From contig NZ_CP113941.1 in the NCBI RefSeq assembly GCF_029392675.1, positions 1,166,001 to 1,230,000 on the forward strand: a stretch of 64,000 nt of DNA. Reading direction: 5' to 3'. The number at the start of each line of letters is the position of its first letter. Position 1 is the stretch's first letter. Of this stretch, positions 1-8,046 are shown in pieces. The translations under genes were made by a program, and so were the position numbers. The DNA is from Lactobacillus sp. ESL0684 (GTDB lineage: Bacteria > Bacillota > Bacilli > Lactobacillales > Lactobacillaceae). Under the pieces are notes generated by a model, which did no database searches, was not told the origin of the DNA, and saw only the letters and a program-made list of their open reading frames with translations.

Positions 1-128
1 TCCAGCTTGCGTTCTGTTGCTCGACTTTGCCCAACAATCAATGCGATCGAGGTTACCCCTAAGATTGCAATAATTAATGCAATCATACTTTCAGCCAGCA
101 AAAAGCCCTTGAGTTTAATCTTTACCAT
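1..128 (-). CDS. comGE: ComGE-like pseudopilin, 3' end outside the window
   Basis: N-terminal 42 codons of a type IV-like prepilin; the rest lies beyond the left edge. Residues 8-13 read G-F-L-L-A-E, a prepilin peptidase site with the +5 glutamate, followed by a hydrophobic helix of about 20 residues. It starts at an ATG at 128 and overlaps the end of the upstream comGD-like gene by 14 bases, as is usual in comG operons. The gene name rests on operon position (A-B-C-D-E order) more than on sequence. Role by family: minor pseudopilin of the DNA-uptake pilus. Confidence 0.7.
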   Translation of the reverse strand, partial: MVKIKLKGFLLAESMIALIIAILGVTSIALIVGQSRATERKL

Positions 129-555
129 CAATCACTCTTCCCCACATCATTTGTAATTTGATTTTTTGTGAACTTTTATGGTTACTTATAGTGATTGTTT
201 GTGGTGAAATTGATCCCTTTGCTGATATCTTTAAGCTAGTCAAGTTATAAACTTCAATTTGTGAATCTAGCTTTATTTGACGTGAATAATTTTTGCCAAT
301 CAAAGCTATTCTTTTAGAAACTGGATAATAATTAATCATTATTGCTTGATGTCTAATCGTACAGACTCTGGCAGCTTGCTCAATTGAGCTTTTAACTTCC
401 TTAGTGGTATTATTTAAAATCAACTGATCTTGATATGTTCCTAATTGAACAACCCCTAACATAATTAGACTAATCGAGATCACCAGTGTGACCATCATTT
501 CAACCAAGCTAAAACCAGTTAATTTGATTTTACTTATTATTTTCAACCACACCAT
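115..555 (-). CDS. comGD: ComGD-like competence pseudopilin
   Basis: A 146-residue protein with a class III signal: G14/F15 cleavage site, E19, then a hydrophobic stretch to about residue 40. The rest is a globular minor-pilin-like region. By family it is a minor component of the competence pseudopilus that carries DNA across the wall, processed by ComC at the membrane. It sits fourth in the comG order. Its start lies 26 bases inside comGC and its end 14 bases inside comGE, so translation is probably coupled. Minor pilins diverge quickly, so comGD is assigned by order. Confidence 0.8.
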   Translation of the reverse strand: MVWLKIISKIKLTGFSLVEMMVTLVISISLIMLGVVQLGTYQDQLILNNTTKEVKSSIEQAARVCTIRHQAIMINYYPVSKRIALIGKNYSRQIKLDSQIEVYNLTSLKISAKGSISPQTITISNHKSSQKIKLQMMWGRVIDGKD

Positions 556-877
556 TAACTACCTTATAATTCTTGGACTTTTCTAACTGGTTCTTGGTCA
601 GATATCCATCATCAAACATATTCTGAAAATTCAATTCCTTACCTTTTCGGGAACTATCTTCTTCATATAATTCCGTTTGTGTCTGTAATGTCGTCTTAAA
701 GGCATCATCAGTCTTATCACTAGCATTTTGCTTTTGCTTAGTTAGATTGGGGGCAATAATCAAAATCAACAAGACGATTATAGCAATAACAACTACCATT
801 TCAATCAAGGTAAAGCCTTGAGGTTTGCGTGTCTTAGCAATAATATTTAATAAATAATTTTTCGCTTTTTTCTTCAT
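530..877 (-). CDS. comGC: ComGC major competence pseudopilin
   Basis: A 115-residue prepilin with a short basic leader. Residues 21-26 are G-F-T-L-I-E, the canonical cleavage site with E26, followed by a valine/isoleucine-rich helix of about 20 residues. The C-terminal half is polar and lysine-rich. Length and N-terminus match ComGC, the main subunit of the competence pilus in Firmicutes. It follows comGB after 13 bases. The downstream gene begins before this one ends. Confidence 0.92.
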   Translation of the reverse strand: MKKKAKNYLLNIIAKTRKPQGFTLIEMVVVIAIIVLLILIIAPNLTKQKQNASDKTDDAFKTTLQTQTELYEEDSSRKGKELNFQNMFDDGYLTKNQLEKSKNYKVVNGVVENNK

Positions 878-890
878 CTTGGTTAACTCC

Positions 891-1895
891 TTAAATTTGC
901 TGCATCATCGAATACATCGGCAGCAATAATTTTAAATACATCCCGATAATACATAACCCAATCAAAATAAAACAAAAGGGTTGTACGTTGATAATCGTTT
1001 TCTCAATTCTATTAGTTAATTCCGTAAATAAGCTCTGGCCTAATAACAAACATCTGCTACTTAAATCGCCCTTTTTAGACCCTGTTTGCAGCAATAATAT
1101 TAATTCATCCGGCAAAAATATTTCTTGTTTAATAATTTGCGATAAACTTTTTCCACGTTCTAGCTGCTTTCCAACTTTTACTCCAACAAATTGCTGCAAA
1201 GATCCCTTAGTTTGCCTAGAAGCATATTCACACATTTTTTGTAAGGAAAAGCCACTAGCGATCAACAAGCCAACATCATAAACCAATAAATAATTAACAT
1301 ATACTTTAATAACTGGTCCAATAATCGGATAGTGCGACAGTTTTTTTAATGAGTGGTAGTCTTGCTTTTTTAGTAATGCCAATATCTGCGTCAAAAAATA
1401 CAAAAACAATATGCTCAAAGCTAATATTCCTAGTAATAATAAATCGCCTGTATATTCATTAGTATCTGTAAACTGATCAGATACAAAAGTTTGCATAAAG
1501 ACTAATAACGCCACCATCATAATTACCAACATAAAGGGATATGACATTTCTGCTTTTAATTTTTTGATTTGCTCATTCTTTAAGCGATTTAAGGTTGCTA
1601 GTTGCTTTAAACAGTTTAACAAGTTACCTTGCTCTAAAGCCAAATCAATTTGTGTCACAGTAGTTTTAGAAAAACCGAGTTTAAGCATTTCGTTGCCCAA
1701 TTGCCCTCCTTGCTGCATTGCTAGATTCAATTTAGTCAAGGTCTTACTTCGCTTAACCCATAATATTGAAATTAGTTCCAAGCTAGTATTCAACGAAAAG
1801 CCATTCGCCAAACAATTTTGTAAATAATCAAGAAAAGTCAGTTGTTCCATACTAGATAGCTTATCCTGCTTGAAACTGCTCACATATTTGCGCAC
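891..1895 (-). CDS. comGB: ComGB, polytopic membrane platform of the competence pilus
   Basis: A 334-residue GspF/PilC-type protein, shorter than type II secretion homologues as is usual for ComGB. Three hydrophobic segments are visible, near residues 113-135, 150-172 and 300-325, with cytoplasmic regions between. It is expected to anchor pseudopilin assembly driven by ComGA. The start taken is a GTG at 1895 with AGAGG eight bases upstream, which overlaps comGA by 35 bases. An in-frame ATG at 1850 is the alternative but has no clear ribosome site. Confidence 0.9.
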   Translation of the reverse strand: MRKYVSSFKQDKLSSMEQLTFLDYLQNCLANGFSLNTSLELISILWVKRSKTLTKLNLAMQQGGQLGNEMLKLGFSKTTVTQIDLALEQGNLLNCLKQLATLNRLKNEQIKKLKAEMSYPFMLVIMMVALLVFMQTFVSDQFTDTNEYTGDLLLLGILALSILFLYFLTQILALLKKQDYHSLKKLSHYPIIGPVIKVYVNYLLVYDVGLLIASGFSLQKMCEYASRQTKGSLQQFVGVKVGKQLERGKSLSQIIKQEIFLPDELILLLQTGSKKGDLSSRCLLLGQSLFTELTNRIEKTIINVQPFCFILIGLCIIGMYLKLLLPMYSMMQQI

Positions 1896-2835
1896 TAATC
1901 TCGCCTCTTTTCTTTAACTCAGTTAAATTCTGACTCCAAGCAACAAAATTACCTCTTTGACTTTGTAAAATATTTCTCCGTAATACTGATCCAGCTGCAA
2001 TATCCATTAAGCATGAATAACCGGCTTGCGTTGGCAGCAAACGTTGATAAGTCACCGCTGTTAAACAATTAACCAATTCATTGCGATCAACTTGTAAACT
2101 TTCTAGACGAGAAATTGTTTGTAAAGTGCTCTTCGCGTGAACAGTAGCTAACACCAAATGTCCACTCAAAGCCGCATCAACTGCTAGTCTTGCTGTAGTG
2201 GCATTACGAATTTCTCCAATAATTAAAATATCTGGTCGATGCCTTAGCGCTGCTTCCAACAAACGTGTGTAACTAATCTCTGCTTCCAAATTAACTTGTG
2301 TTTGCAAGAAGCTGGATTCCTGAATCTCAACTGGATCTTCAATTGTCATCACCATTTGGTTTTGTCCCACATACTTAGCAAGTTTGTACATTGTCGTTGT
2401 TTTACCAGATCCTGTTGGGCCGCTGGTAATAACTAAACCGCGCTTATGTGTTAAAGAGCGCAACTGGTCAATTTGTTCAGGCAAAAAATATTGTCCAGTA
2501 TTAACTTGATAAATAATTCGAATCACTAACGATTCTTTATCAGTAAAATCGCCCACACTAGATAAACGCAAGTAAAAATTTACGTCATTAACTTGATAAG
2601 TTAATGCCCCTACTTGAGGCCTACGATGCTCGGCAATATCCATTTGTGCAGCATATTTTAAAAAGTTAATAATTTCCTTACCTTCGTTTTCGGTAAAATT
2701 TGCTTGGTTAGTAAACCCTTTTAATGTACGTAAGTTAACCAATAACTGGTTATCGTCTGGCAAAAAGAAAATATCACTAGCATGCTTAGAAATTGCTGTT
2801 TCAATCAAATTACCTACCACTTCTTTAATCCGCAT
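1861..2835 (-). CDS. comGA: ComGA, competence pilus assembly ATPase
   Basis: A 324-residue GspE/PilB-type ATPase. Walker A is G-P-T-G-S-G-K-T near residues 139-146, an Asp box T-I-E-D-P-V follows, and Walker B with G-E-I-R lies near 202-211, then a His box. Cytoplasmic motor for pseudopilus extension. The ATG at 2835 is chosen because AGGAGG sits five bases upstream. A longer reading frame back to 2916 adds residues without support. First gene of the comG operon and preceded by its own promoter region, because a terminator closes the yebC transcript just upstream. Confidence 0.95.
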   Translation of the reverse strand: MRIKEVVGNLIETAISKHASDIFFLPDDNQLLVNLRTLKGFTNQANFTENEGKEIINFLKYAAQMDIAEHRRPQVGALTYQVNDVNFYLRLSSVGDFTDKESLVIRIIYQVNTGQYFLPEQIDQLRSLTHKRGLVITSGPTGSGKTTTMYKLAKYVGQNQMVMTIEDPVEIQESSFLQTQVNLEAEISYTRLLEAALRHRPDILIIGEIRNATTARLAVDAALSGHLVLATVHAKSTLQTISRLESLQVDRNELVNCLTAVTYQRLLPTQAGYSCLMDIAAGSVLRRNILQSQRGNFVAWSQNLTELKKRGEISAQICEQFQAG

Positions 2836-2867
2836 ACATACCTCCTTTACATTTGTCAACAAAAATA

Positions 2868-2875
2868 TATACGCA
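2868..2875 (-). promoter_or_regulatory. Possible competence sigma-factor -10 box before comGA
   Basis: On the minus strand a run of T leads into TGCGTATA, 33 bases upstream of the comGA ATG. This resembles the T(A/G)CGAATA com-box used by ComX/SigH-type sigma factors. A single short match; tentative. Confidence 0.35.
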
Positions 2876-2902
2876 AAAATAGTAGTATTTTTTTGGCAAA
2901 AC

Positions 2903-2933
2903 AAAAAATCACCCAAAATAATTTGAGTGATTT
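2903..2933 (-). terminator. Rho-independent terminator after yebC
   Basis: Inverted repeat AAATCACTCAAA / TTTGGGTGATTT (one wobble) followed on the minus strand by a T run. It separates yebC from comGA. Confidence 0.8.
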
Positions 2934-2951
2934 CTAAATTAACTTATTTAA

Positions 2952-3680
2952 TTAGTCTTCGTCAGCTGCCGCAGTATAAACATTTTGGACATCATCATCG
3001 TCTTCTAATGCATCAACTAAATTAGCAAACTGTTCCTTCTTATCAGCTGGAACTGGGGTAGTATTTTCTGGAATCATCGTCAACTCAGCGTTAGCAAACT
3101 GATAACCTGCTTTAGCGAGTGCATCACGCACCTGAGCAAATTGCTTAGGGTCAGTATAGATCTCAAAAGCATCGTCACTAGTTTGCAAATCATCGCCACC
3201 TGCATCCATTACATCAAGTAACATCTGATCTTCATCAGCATCAGTAGTCGAACGGTCAATTACTAAATAACCTTTACGATCAAACATATAGGCAACAGAA
3301 CCAGTAGCACCAAGTGAGCCACCATTACGTGTAAAAGCCACCCGCACTGCCGAAGCAGTCCGATTTTTGTTATCAGTTAAAGCTTCTACAAAAACTGCTA
3401 CGCCGCCCGGTGCGTAACCTTCATAAGAAATTTCATCGTAATGCTCATCTGAATTACCATCAGCTTTTTTAATTGCACGATCAATATTAGCCTTAGGCAT
3501 ATTATTAGAACGAGCCTTATCAATTACCATCCGCAAGTTAGGATTCCCTGAGGGGTCAGGACCACCATTCTTTGCAGCCATATATATTTCACGAGATAGT
3601 TTTTGGAAAATTTTACCTCTCTTAGCGTCTTGCGCATTCTTGCGGCCCTGAATATTGTGCCATTTTGAATGTCCTGACAT
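2952..3680 (-). CDS. yebC: YebC/PmpR-family (TACO1) translation or transcription regulator
   Basis: A 242-residue protein of the YebC/PmpR/TACO1 family, with the hallmark N-terminus [11 protein letters not shown] and the conserved Y-E-G-Y-A-P-G-G segment in the middle. Family members bind DNA or assist ribosomes at difficult sequences; the role here cannot be decided from sequence. The acidic C-terminus is typical. The ribosome site AGAAGGA precedes the ATG. Immediate proximity to comGA is a common lactobacillar arrangement, but the terminator between them suggests separate transcripts. Confidence 0.95.
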   Translation of the reverse strand: MSGHSKWHNIQGRKNAQDAKRGKIFQKLSREIYMAAKNGGPDPSGNPNLRMVIDKARSNNMPKANIDRAIKKADGNSDEHYDEISYEGYAPGGVAVFVEALTDNKNRTASAVRVAFTRNGGSLGATGSVAYMFDRKGYLVIDRSTTDADEDQMLLDVMDAGGDDLQTSDDAFEIYTDPKQFAQVRDALAKAGYQFANAELTMIPENTTPVPADKKEQFANLVDALEDDDDVQNVYTAAADED

Positions 3681-3892
3681 AAGAATCCTTCTTTCTTTTT
3701 TATAATATTAACGATAATAATCTTACAACATGACCACAGAAAATTCAATACTAGCAACATTTTAAGCAAATTTTTCTTAATTTTGAACTAGTATACAAGT
3801 TTTTCAGCTAGATAACTCCAATTTACTCTAGTCAGCCAATCAATTAATGAGTAAAATAGAAACGTTGATTATTTTTAAAGGAGAGAAAATAA

Positions 3893-5554
3893 GTGGATGA
3901 AATAAATGCAAAACCGAAATATATTTCGTGGCCAGTCTTGACCTTAATGGCCTTTTGTACAGTTATTGGTCTTGACGATATTATGTATAATTTTCAGAAC
4001 CAAGGTATGCCTGTTGTTACTTCATGGATTATTATGTGTATTTTTTACGTAATTCCATATTCATTAATGGTTGGACAACTAGGTTCTGTCTTCAGTAAAG
4101 AAGGTGGTGGCCTATCTTCATGGGTGCGTGGTACTGATGGCGAATTTCTAGGCTACTTTACTGCTTGGACCTATTGGGCAGCTTCTATTCCTTATGCAGT
4201 CGATTCTGCTAATGAATTAATCGTCGATATTGGCTGGGCATTAACTGGCTCGGAAAAATTTCAAAGTCAAATTTCTAACACTAAGTTTGCTTTAATGACT
4301 TTTGCCTTATTCATTATCTTCATTATTGTCGAACATTACTTTTCGCGTTCAATGGAATTCCTATCTACCATTGGTGGTGGCTTAATGCTCGTTATGACCT
4401 TAATGTTTGTTTTCTTAGCATTTTTAGGCCTAGCAAAATCAGGTGGTCATATGGCAACTCATCCATTTACTTGGAAAACCCTGATTCCTAAATTTGATAT
4501 GCACTATTGGACAACCATCGCCATGTTAATCTATGCCCTTAACGGTTGTGAATTGGTTGCCCCCTATGTCACCCAAATGAAAAAGCCAAAATCTGATTTC
4601 CCTAAAGCTATGATAGCTTTAGCTACAATGACCATTTTCTTAACCGTTTTTGGATCGTTTGCCTTAGGAATCTATATTGATGCTTACCATATTCCTAACG
4701 ATTTAAAAATGAATGGTGCCTATTACGTCTTTGACATGGTCGGACACCAATACGGCTTGGGTAAAGGCTTGCTCTACTTTTGGGCTTGGACTTCTGTTTT
4801 TTATAACGCTGCGTTATTAGCCGTTTTACTTGATGCCATGACCAGAATGTTAATTTCTGATACTGGTGATAAATATATGCCGCGCTTTTTACGTAAAAAG
4901 GACAAGAACGATTTACCAGTTAATGGTTATATTCTAACTGTTTCACTTTCTGCATTTATCATGCTGTTGGGAATCTTTTTGCCAGATATGAATGACATCT
5001 TTAACTGGTTACTAAACCTTAATGGTATTATCTCACCTGGTGTTACTTGTTGGATTTTCTACTCTTTCATGCGGATTCGCAAAAATCCAGAAAAATTCCC
5101 ATCTAATTACACATTCATTAAAAATGATAAGTTAGCGTATCTAGTTGGTTTACTTTTACTAATAGTCACTGCAGTGGCCACTGTTTTAGGAATTGCCCCT
5201 CAAGATGTTAAGCAATTCAGTGGTTATTGGTGGTACGAATTAATCATTAATATTGTTGCCGTAGTTGTTTTAATCGGTTTAGGAGCAATCTTACCAGGAA
5301 TCAGACGCCGTGAAGAAGAGTATGGAATTGCCTTTAGCAGAGACCAGTGGCTAAGTATGTCTGTACTAATTATTGGTTCTGTAATTCTAGATCTTTATCT
5401 TGGTGCTCAAAAGCAGCTCTTTGACATCTCAGCTATTAATCTTGGTCAGATGAAGTTAGGACTCAATATTATCTTAATCATTATTGAAGTCGCAGTTGCT
5501 ATCTTTATTTGCTGGCAAATCGGCAAAAGAAAACCTAATCAAGTTAAAAATTAA
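3893..5554 (+). CDS. APC-superfamily amino acid permease
   Basis: A 553-residue integral membrane protein with 12-14 hydrophobic segments. The N-terminal region (T-V-I-G-L-D-D) and a conserved stretch near residue 200 fit the APC amino acid/polyamine family, glutamate/GABA-antiporter-like branch. Substrate unknown. It starts at GTG with AAAGGAG nine bases upstream. No convincing terminator follows in the 138-base gap. Instead a copy of its last codons plus a terminator appears about 790 bases further on, beyond the signal peptidase gene. Confidence 0.85.
   Translation: MDEINAKPKYISWPVLTLMAFCTVIGLDDIMYNFQNQGMPVVTSWIIMCIFYVIPYSLMVGQLGSVFSKEGGGLSSWVRGTDGEFLGYFTAWTYWAASIPYAVDSANELIVDIGWALTGSEKFQSQISNTKFALMTFALFIIFIIVEHYFSRSMEFLSTIGGGLMLVMTLMFVFLAFLGLAKSGGHMATHPFTWKTLIPKFDMHYWTTIAMLIYALNGCELVAPYVTQMKKPKSDFPKAMIALATMTIFLTVFGSFALGIYIDAYHIPNDLKMNGAYYVFDMVGHQYGLGKGLLYFWAWTSVFYNAALLAVLLDAMTRMLISDTGDKYMPRFLRKKDKNDLPVNGYILTVSLSAFIMLLGIFLPDMNDIFNWLLNLNGIISPGVTCWIFYSFMRIRKNPEKFPSNYTFIKNDKLAYLVGLLLLIVTAVATVLGIAPQDVKQFSGYWWYELIINIVAVVVLIGLGAILPGIRRREEEYGIAFSRDQWLSMSVLIIGSVILDLYLGAQKQLFDISAINLGQMKLGLNIILIIIEVAVAIFICWQIGKRKPNQVKN
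5498..5554 (+). repeat. Direct repeat, left copy (3' end of permease gene)
   Basis: 57 bases ending at the permease stop codon. They recur at 6291-6347 with three differences, so the two copies flank the signal peptidase gene. Confidence 0.9.
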
Positions 5555-5631
5555 TCATTAGCATAGCTCTTATTTTCTTGGTAAACCAAATACAAGTAGG
5601 AACGTCAACTCTTTTTATCTAATGATTTTTA

Positions 5632-5659
5632 TTTACATGTATCTAAAATCGACTATAAT
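5632..5659 (+). promoter_or_regulatory. Promoter of signal peptidase gene
   Basis: -35 TTTACA (5632-5637), 16-bp spacer, -10 TATAAT (5654-5659), 33 bases before the ATG. Confidence 0.7.
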
Positions 5660-5692
5660 TAAGTTAATTAAGCTAAAAGGAGCGTAACTTAT

Positions 5693-6256
5693 ATGAAAAG
5701 CCAACAAAATGAAGAAGAAAGTTGGAGTAAATTTTTCTTAGAAACCATCATCATGATAGCTGCTATTCTTGGTACTTTCTATTTGTTAATTACCTTTGTA
5801 ATTTCAAACGATCGAGTATCTGGGATCTCTATGCAACCAACATTTGAAAATAATGAACGTCTAATTTCATTTCGGAACTTTAAACCCAAGCGAAATGATA
5901 TTGTAGTGTTGCATCCTCCAAAAACTGCTCAAGACAATTCTAAAGATTTTTATATTAAGCGAATTATCGGATTACCCGGTGATAAAATCGTTTCAAAAAA
6001 TGACAAAATGTACGTTAATGGTAAGTTACTATCGGAACCTTATCTAGAAAATCACTATAAAAAAGCTGATAATGATGCTGGGCATACTTACACTACAAAT
6101 TTTAGCTATAAAGTTCCTAAAGATGCTTATTGGGTAATGGGTGATCACCGCGATGTGTCAAGGGATTCACGCTTTTTTGGTCCAGTAAAACGAGACTCTA
6201 TAATTGGCAAAGCAGCAGTTAGATATTGGCCACTTAATAAAATCCAAGCATTTTAA
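5693..6256 (+). CDS. lepB: Type I signal peptidase
   Basis: A 187-residue S26 signal peptidase. One N-terminal membrane segment (about 17-38) is followed by the catalytic serine S46 in G-I-S-M-Q-P and the general-base lysine K89 in Y-I-K-R-I-I-G-L-P-G-D; the later box G-D-H-R-D-V-S-R-D-S-R is intact. It removes Sec signal peptides on the outer membrane face. AAAGGAG precedes the ATG. It has its own promoter and lies between the permease and a relic of a second permease, an unusual position that suggests the gene arrived or was retained through a rearrangement. Confidence 0.95.
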   Translation: MKSQQNEEESWSKFFLETIIMIAAILGTFYLLITFVISNDRVSGISMQPTFENNERLISFRNFKPKRNDIVVLHPPKTAQDNSKDFYIKRIIGLPGDKIVSKNDKMYVNGKLLSEPYLENHYKKADNDAGHTYTTNFSYKVPKDAYWVMGDHRDVSRDSRFFGPVKRDSIIGKAAVRYWPLNKIQAF

Positions 6257-6275
6257 ATCAGCTTTTAAAAACACT

Positions 6276-6347
6276 GCTGATGTCATAATCGCTATCTTTA
6301 TTTGCTGGCAAATTGGCAAAAGAAAACCTAGCCAAGTTAAAAATTAA
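6276..6347 (+). pseudogene. Relic of a second APC permease (3' end only)
   Basis: This stretch translates to about 23 residues ending A-I-F-I-C-W-Q-I-G-K-R-K-P-S-Q-V-K-N plus stop, nearly identical to the end of the permease at 3893-5554. Similarity weakens upstream of 6291 but stays protein-like (D-V-I-I for V-A-V). It therefore looks like the tail of a diverged tandem paralogue whose body has been lost, not a simple repeat. Confidence 0.8.
6291..6347 (+). repeat. Direct repeat, right copy
   Basis: Partner of 5498-5554, 54 of 57 bases identical, lying directly before a terminator. Confidence 0.9.
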
Positions 6348-6363
6348 TTGTTATTTTTTAAAA

Positions 6364-6395
6364 AGCAGGTACACTACTTGATGTGCCTGTTTTTT
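6364..6395 (+). terminator. Terminator after the permease relic and lepB
   Basis: GCAGGTAC / GTGCCTGT stem (one wobble) followed by six T. Probably the original permease terminator, now serving lepB. Confidence 0.75.
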
Positions 6396-6482
6396 GTATG
6401 GCAAAATCAACACATAACTAGAATTAAAATATTCTTGCAAGTATTATATAATATACTCAAATAGAAAATTAAGGAGAATTAA

Positions 6483-7295
6483 ATGACATCTATCCCTTTT
6501 AAAGCAGTAGCAGTTGATATGGACGGAACTTTTGTTAATGACGACAAAGAGTTTGACCGCAACCGCTTTGATCAAGTGTTAACTGCTTTACGTAAACACC
6601 ATGTTCACTTCATCGCTGCTAGCGGTCGCCCGTTATCACGACTACGCAAGGATTTTCATGGTTTCTTAGACCGAATTGATATCGTAGCAGATAACGGAGC
6701 AATTTTGACTCAAGATAATAAAATTATTGCGCGTCATGTTTTCACCTACCAAACTGGTATCAAATTAATTAATTTTGTTCAAACCAATTATCCCGAAACC
6801 CAAATTGCCGCAAGTGGTCTTAATGGTTCATACATTAGCAAAAAGGCACGCACTCAATTTAAAAATTCAATGCGCTTCTTTTATCCTGATGTCAGTGAAA
6901 TTGCCAGTTTAGAGGAAATTCCTACTTGGGAAAATTTGACTAAATTAACCCTTAACTGTTCTGCCGAGTTAGCTAACGAATTAGAGAAAAAATTCAATCA
7001 AAATAGTCCTGAGCGTATTCACTGTACAAGTAGCGGCTTTAACAATATTGACGTCATGCCTAGCAGAGTAAACAAAGGGCAAGGAATTAAATATTTCTTA
7101 CGCTATTTTAACCTCACCCCAGCAGACTTAATTGCTTTTGGTGACGGCATGAATGATCAAGAAATGATTGAACTTGCAGGTTTCAGCTATGCTATGAAAA
7201 ATGGTGATCCTAAGTTAAAAACAATCGCTAAATATGAAGCACCTAGCAATAACGAAATGGGTGTATTGCAGGTTTTAGAGAGCTACCTAAATTGA
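6483..7295 (+). CDS. Cof-type HAD-superfamily phosphatase
   Basis: A 270-residue HAD hydrolase of the Cof/YidA (IIB) type. The nucleophile motif is V-D-M-D-G-T near residues 11-16 (D12, D14). The S/T motif lies in A-A-S-G-R-P, and the metal-binding motif is G-D-G-M-N-D near residue 220. The family dephosphorylates sugar phosphates, nucleotides or flavin intermediates; substrate not predictable. Followed after 35 bases by an ABC transporter module. One of three Cof-like genes in this window. Confidence 0.92.
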   Translation: MTSIPFKAVAVDMDGTFVNDDKEFDRNRFDQVLTALRKHHVHFIAASGRPLSRLRKDFHGFLDRIDIVADNGAILTQDNKIIARHVFTYQTGIKLINFVQTNYPETQIAASGLNGSYISKKARTQFKNSMRFFYPDVSEIASLEEIPTWENLTKLTLNCSAELANELEKKFNQNSPERIHCTSSGFNNIDVMPSRVNKGQGIKYFLRYFNLTPADLIAFGDGMNDQEMIELAGFSYAMKNGDPKLKTIAKYEAPSNNEMGVLQVLESYLN

Positions 7296-7330
7296 TAGTG
7301 ACTTAGCATTTAGATAAGGAGGATATTTAG

Positions 7331-8032
7331 ATGAGTTATATCGAAGTAAAGCACAATTATAAACGTTATCGAACTGGAAAAACCGAAGTTTTAGCTAATA
7401 ATGACGTTAATTTTACGATCGAAAAAGGTGAATTAGCAATCATTCTTGGAGCATCTGGTGCTGGTAAGTCAACAATTCTCAATATCTTAGGAGGAATGGA
7501 TACTAACAGTGACGGCAAAGTAATTATTGATGGCAAAAATATTGCCAACTATAATAAACGTCAACTTACGACTTATCGGCGTAATGATATTGGTTTTGTT
7601 TTTCAATTTTATAACTTAATCCAAAATTTAACAGCCAAAGAAAATGTTGAATTAGCCTCTGAAATTGTCCCTGACGCCTTAGATCCAGTCCAAACATTGA
7701 TTGATGTCGGACTTAAGCAAAGAATTAATAATTTTCCAGCTGAATTATCCGGTGGTGAACAGCAACGGGTGGCAATTGCCCGCGCGATTGCAAAAAATCC
7801 AAAAATTCTACTCTGTGATGAACCAACTGGTGCTCTTGATTACGAAACTGGCAAGAGTGTATTACAGACCATTGCCAATATGAGCCGTAAAGATGGTGCG
7901 ACTGTTGTTATCGTGACACATAACAGTACCATTGCACCAATTGCTGATCGGGTAATTCACTTTCACGATGGACAAGTTACCAAAATTACTCAAAATAGAC
8001 ATCCCGAAGATATTGCAAACATTAGATGGTAA
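7331..8032 (+). CDS. ABC exporter ATP-binding protein, MacB/LolD type
   Basis: A 233-residue ATPase with Walker [10 protein letters not shown] at residues 40-48, signature L-S-G-G-E-Q-Q-R near 138-145, Walker [12 protein letters not shown] near 160 and a His switch (V-T-H-N). The signature and the F-Q-F-Y-N-L Q-loop are typical of MacB-like systems paired with FtsX-fold permeases. AGGAGG precedes the start. The permease follows within 15 bases, so the two are almost certainly one transporter. Confidence 0.95.
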   Translation: MSYIEVKHNYKRYRTGKTEVLANNDVNFTIEKGELAIILGASGAGKSTILNILGGMDTNSDGKVIIDGKNIANYNKRQLTTYRRNDIGFVFQFYNLIQNLTAKENVELASEIVPDALDPVQTLIDVGLKQRINNFPAELSGGEQQRVAIARAIAKNPKILLCDEPTGALDYETGKSVLQTIANMSRKDGATVVIVTHNSTIAPIADRVIHFHDGQVTKITQNRHPEDIANIRW

Positions 8033-8046
8033 AGAGGGCTTTTTTG

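Noticed and set aside
2836-2916. N-terminal extension of ComGA
   Set aside because: The upstream codons overlap the promoter and yebC terminator area, while AGGAGG clearly marks the ATG at 2835.
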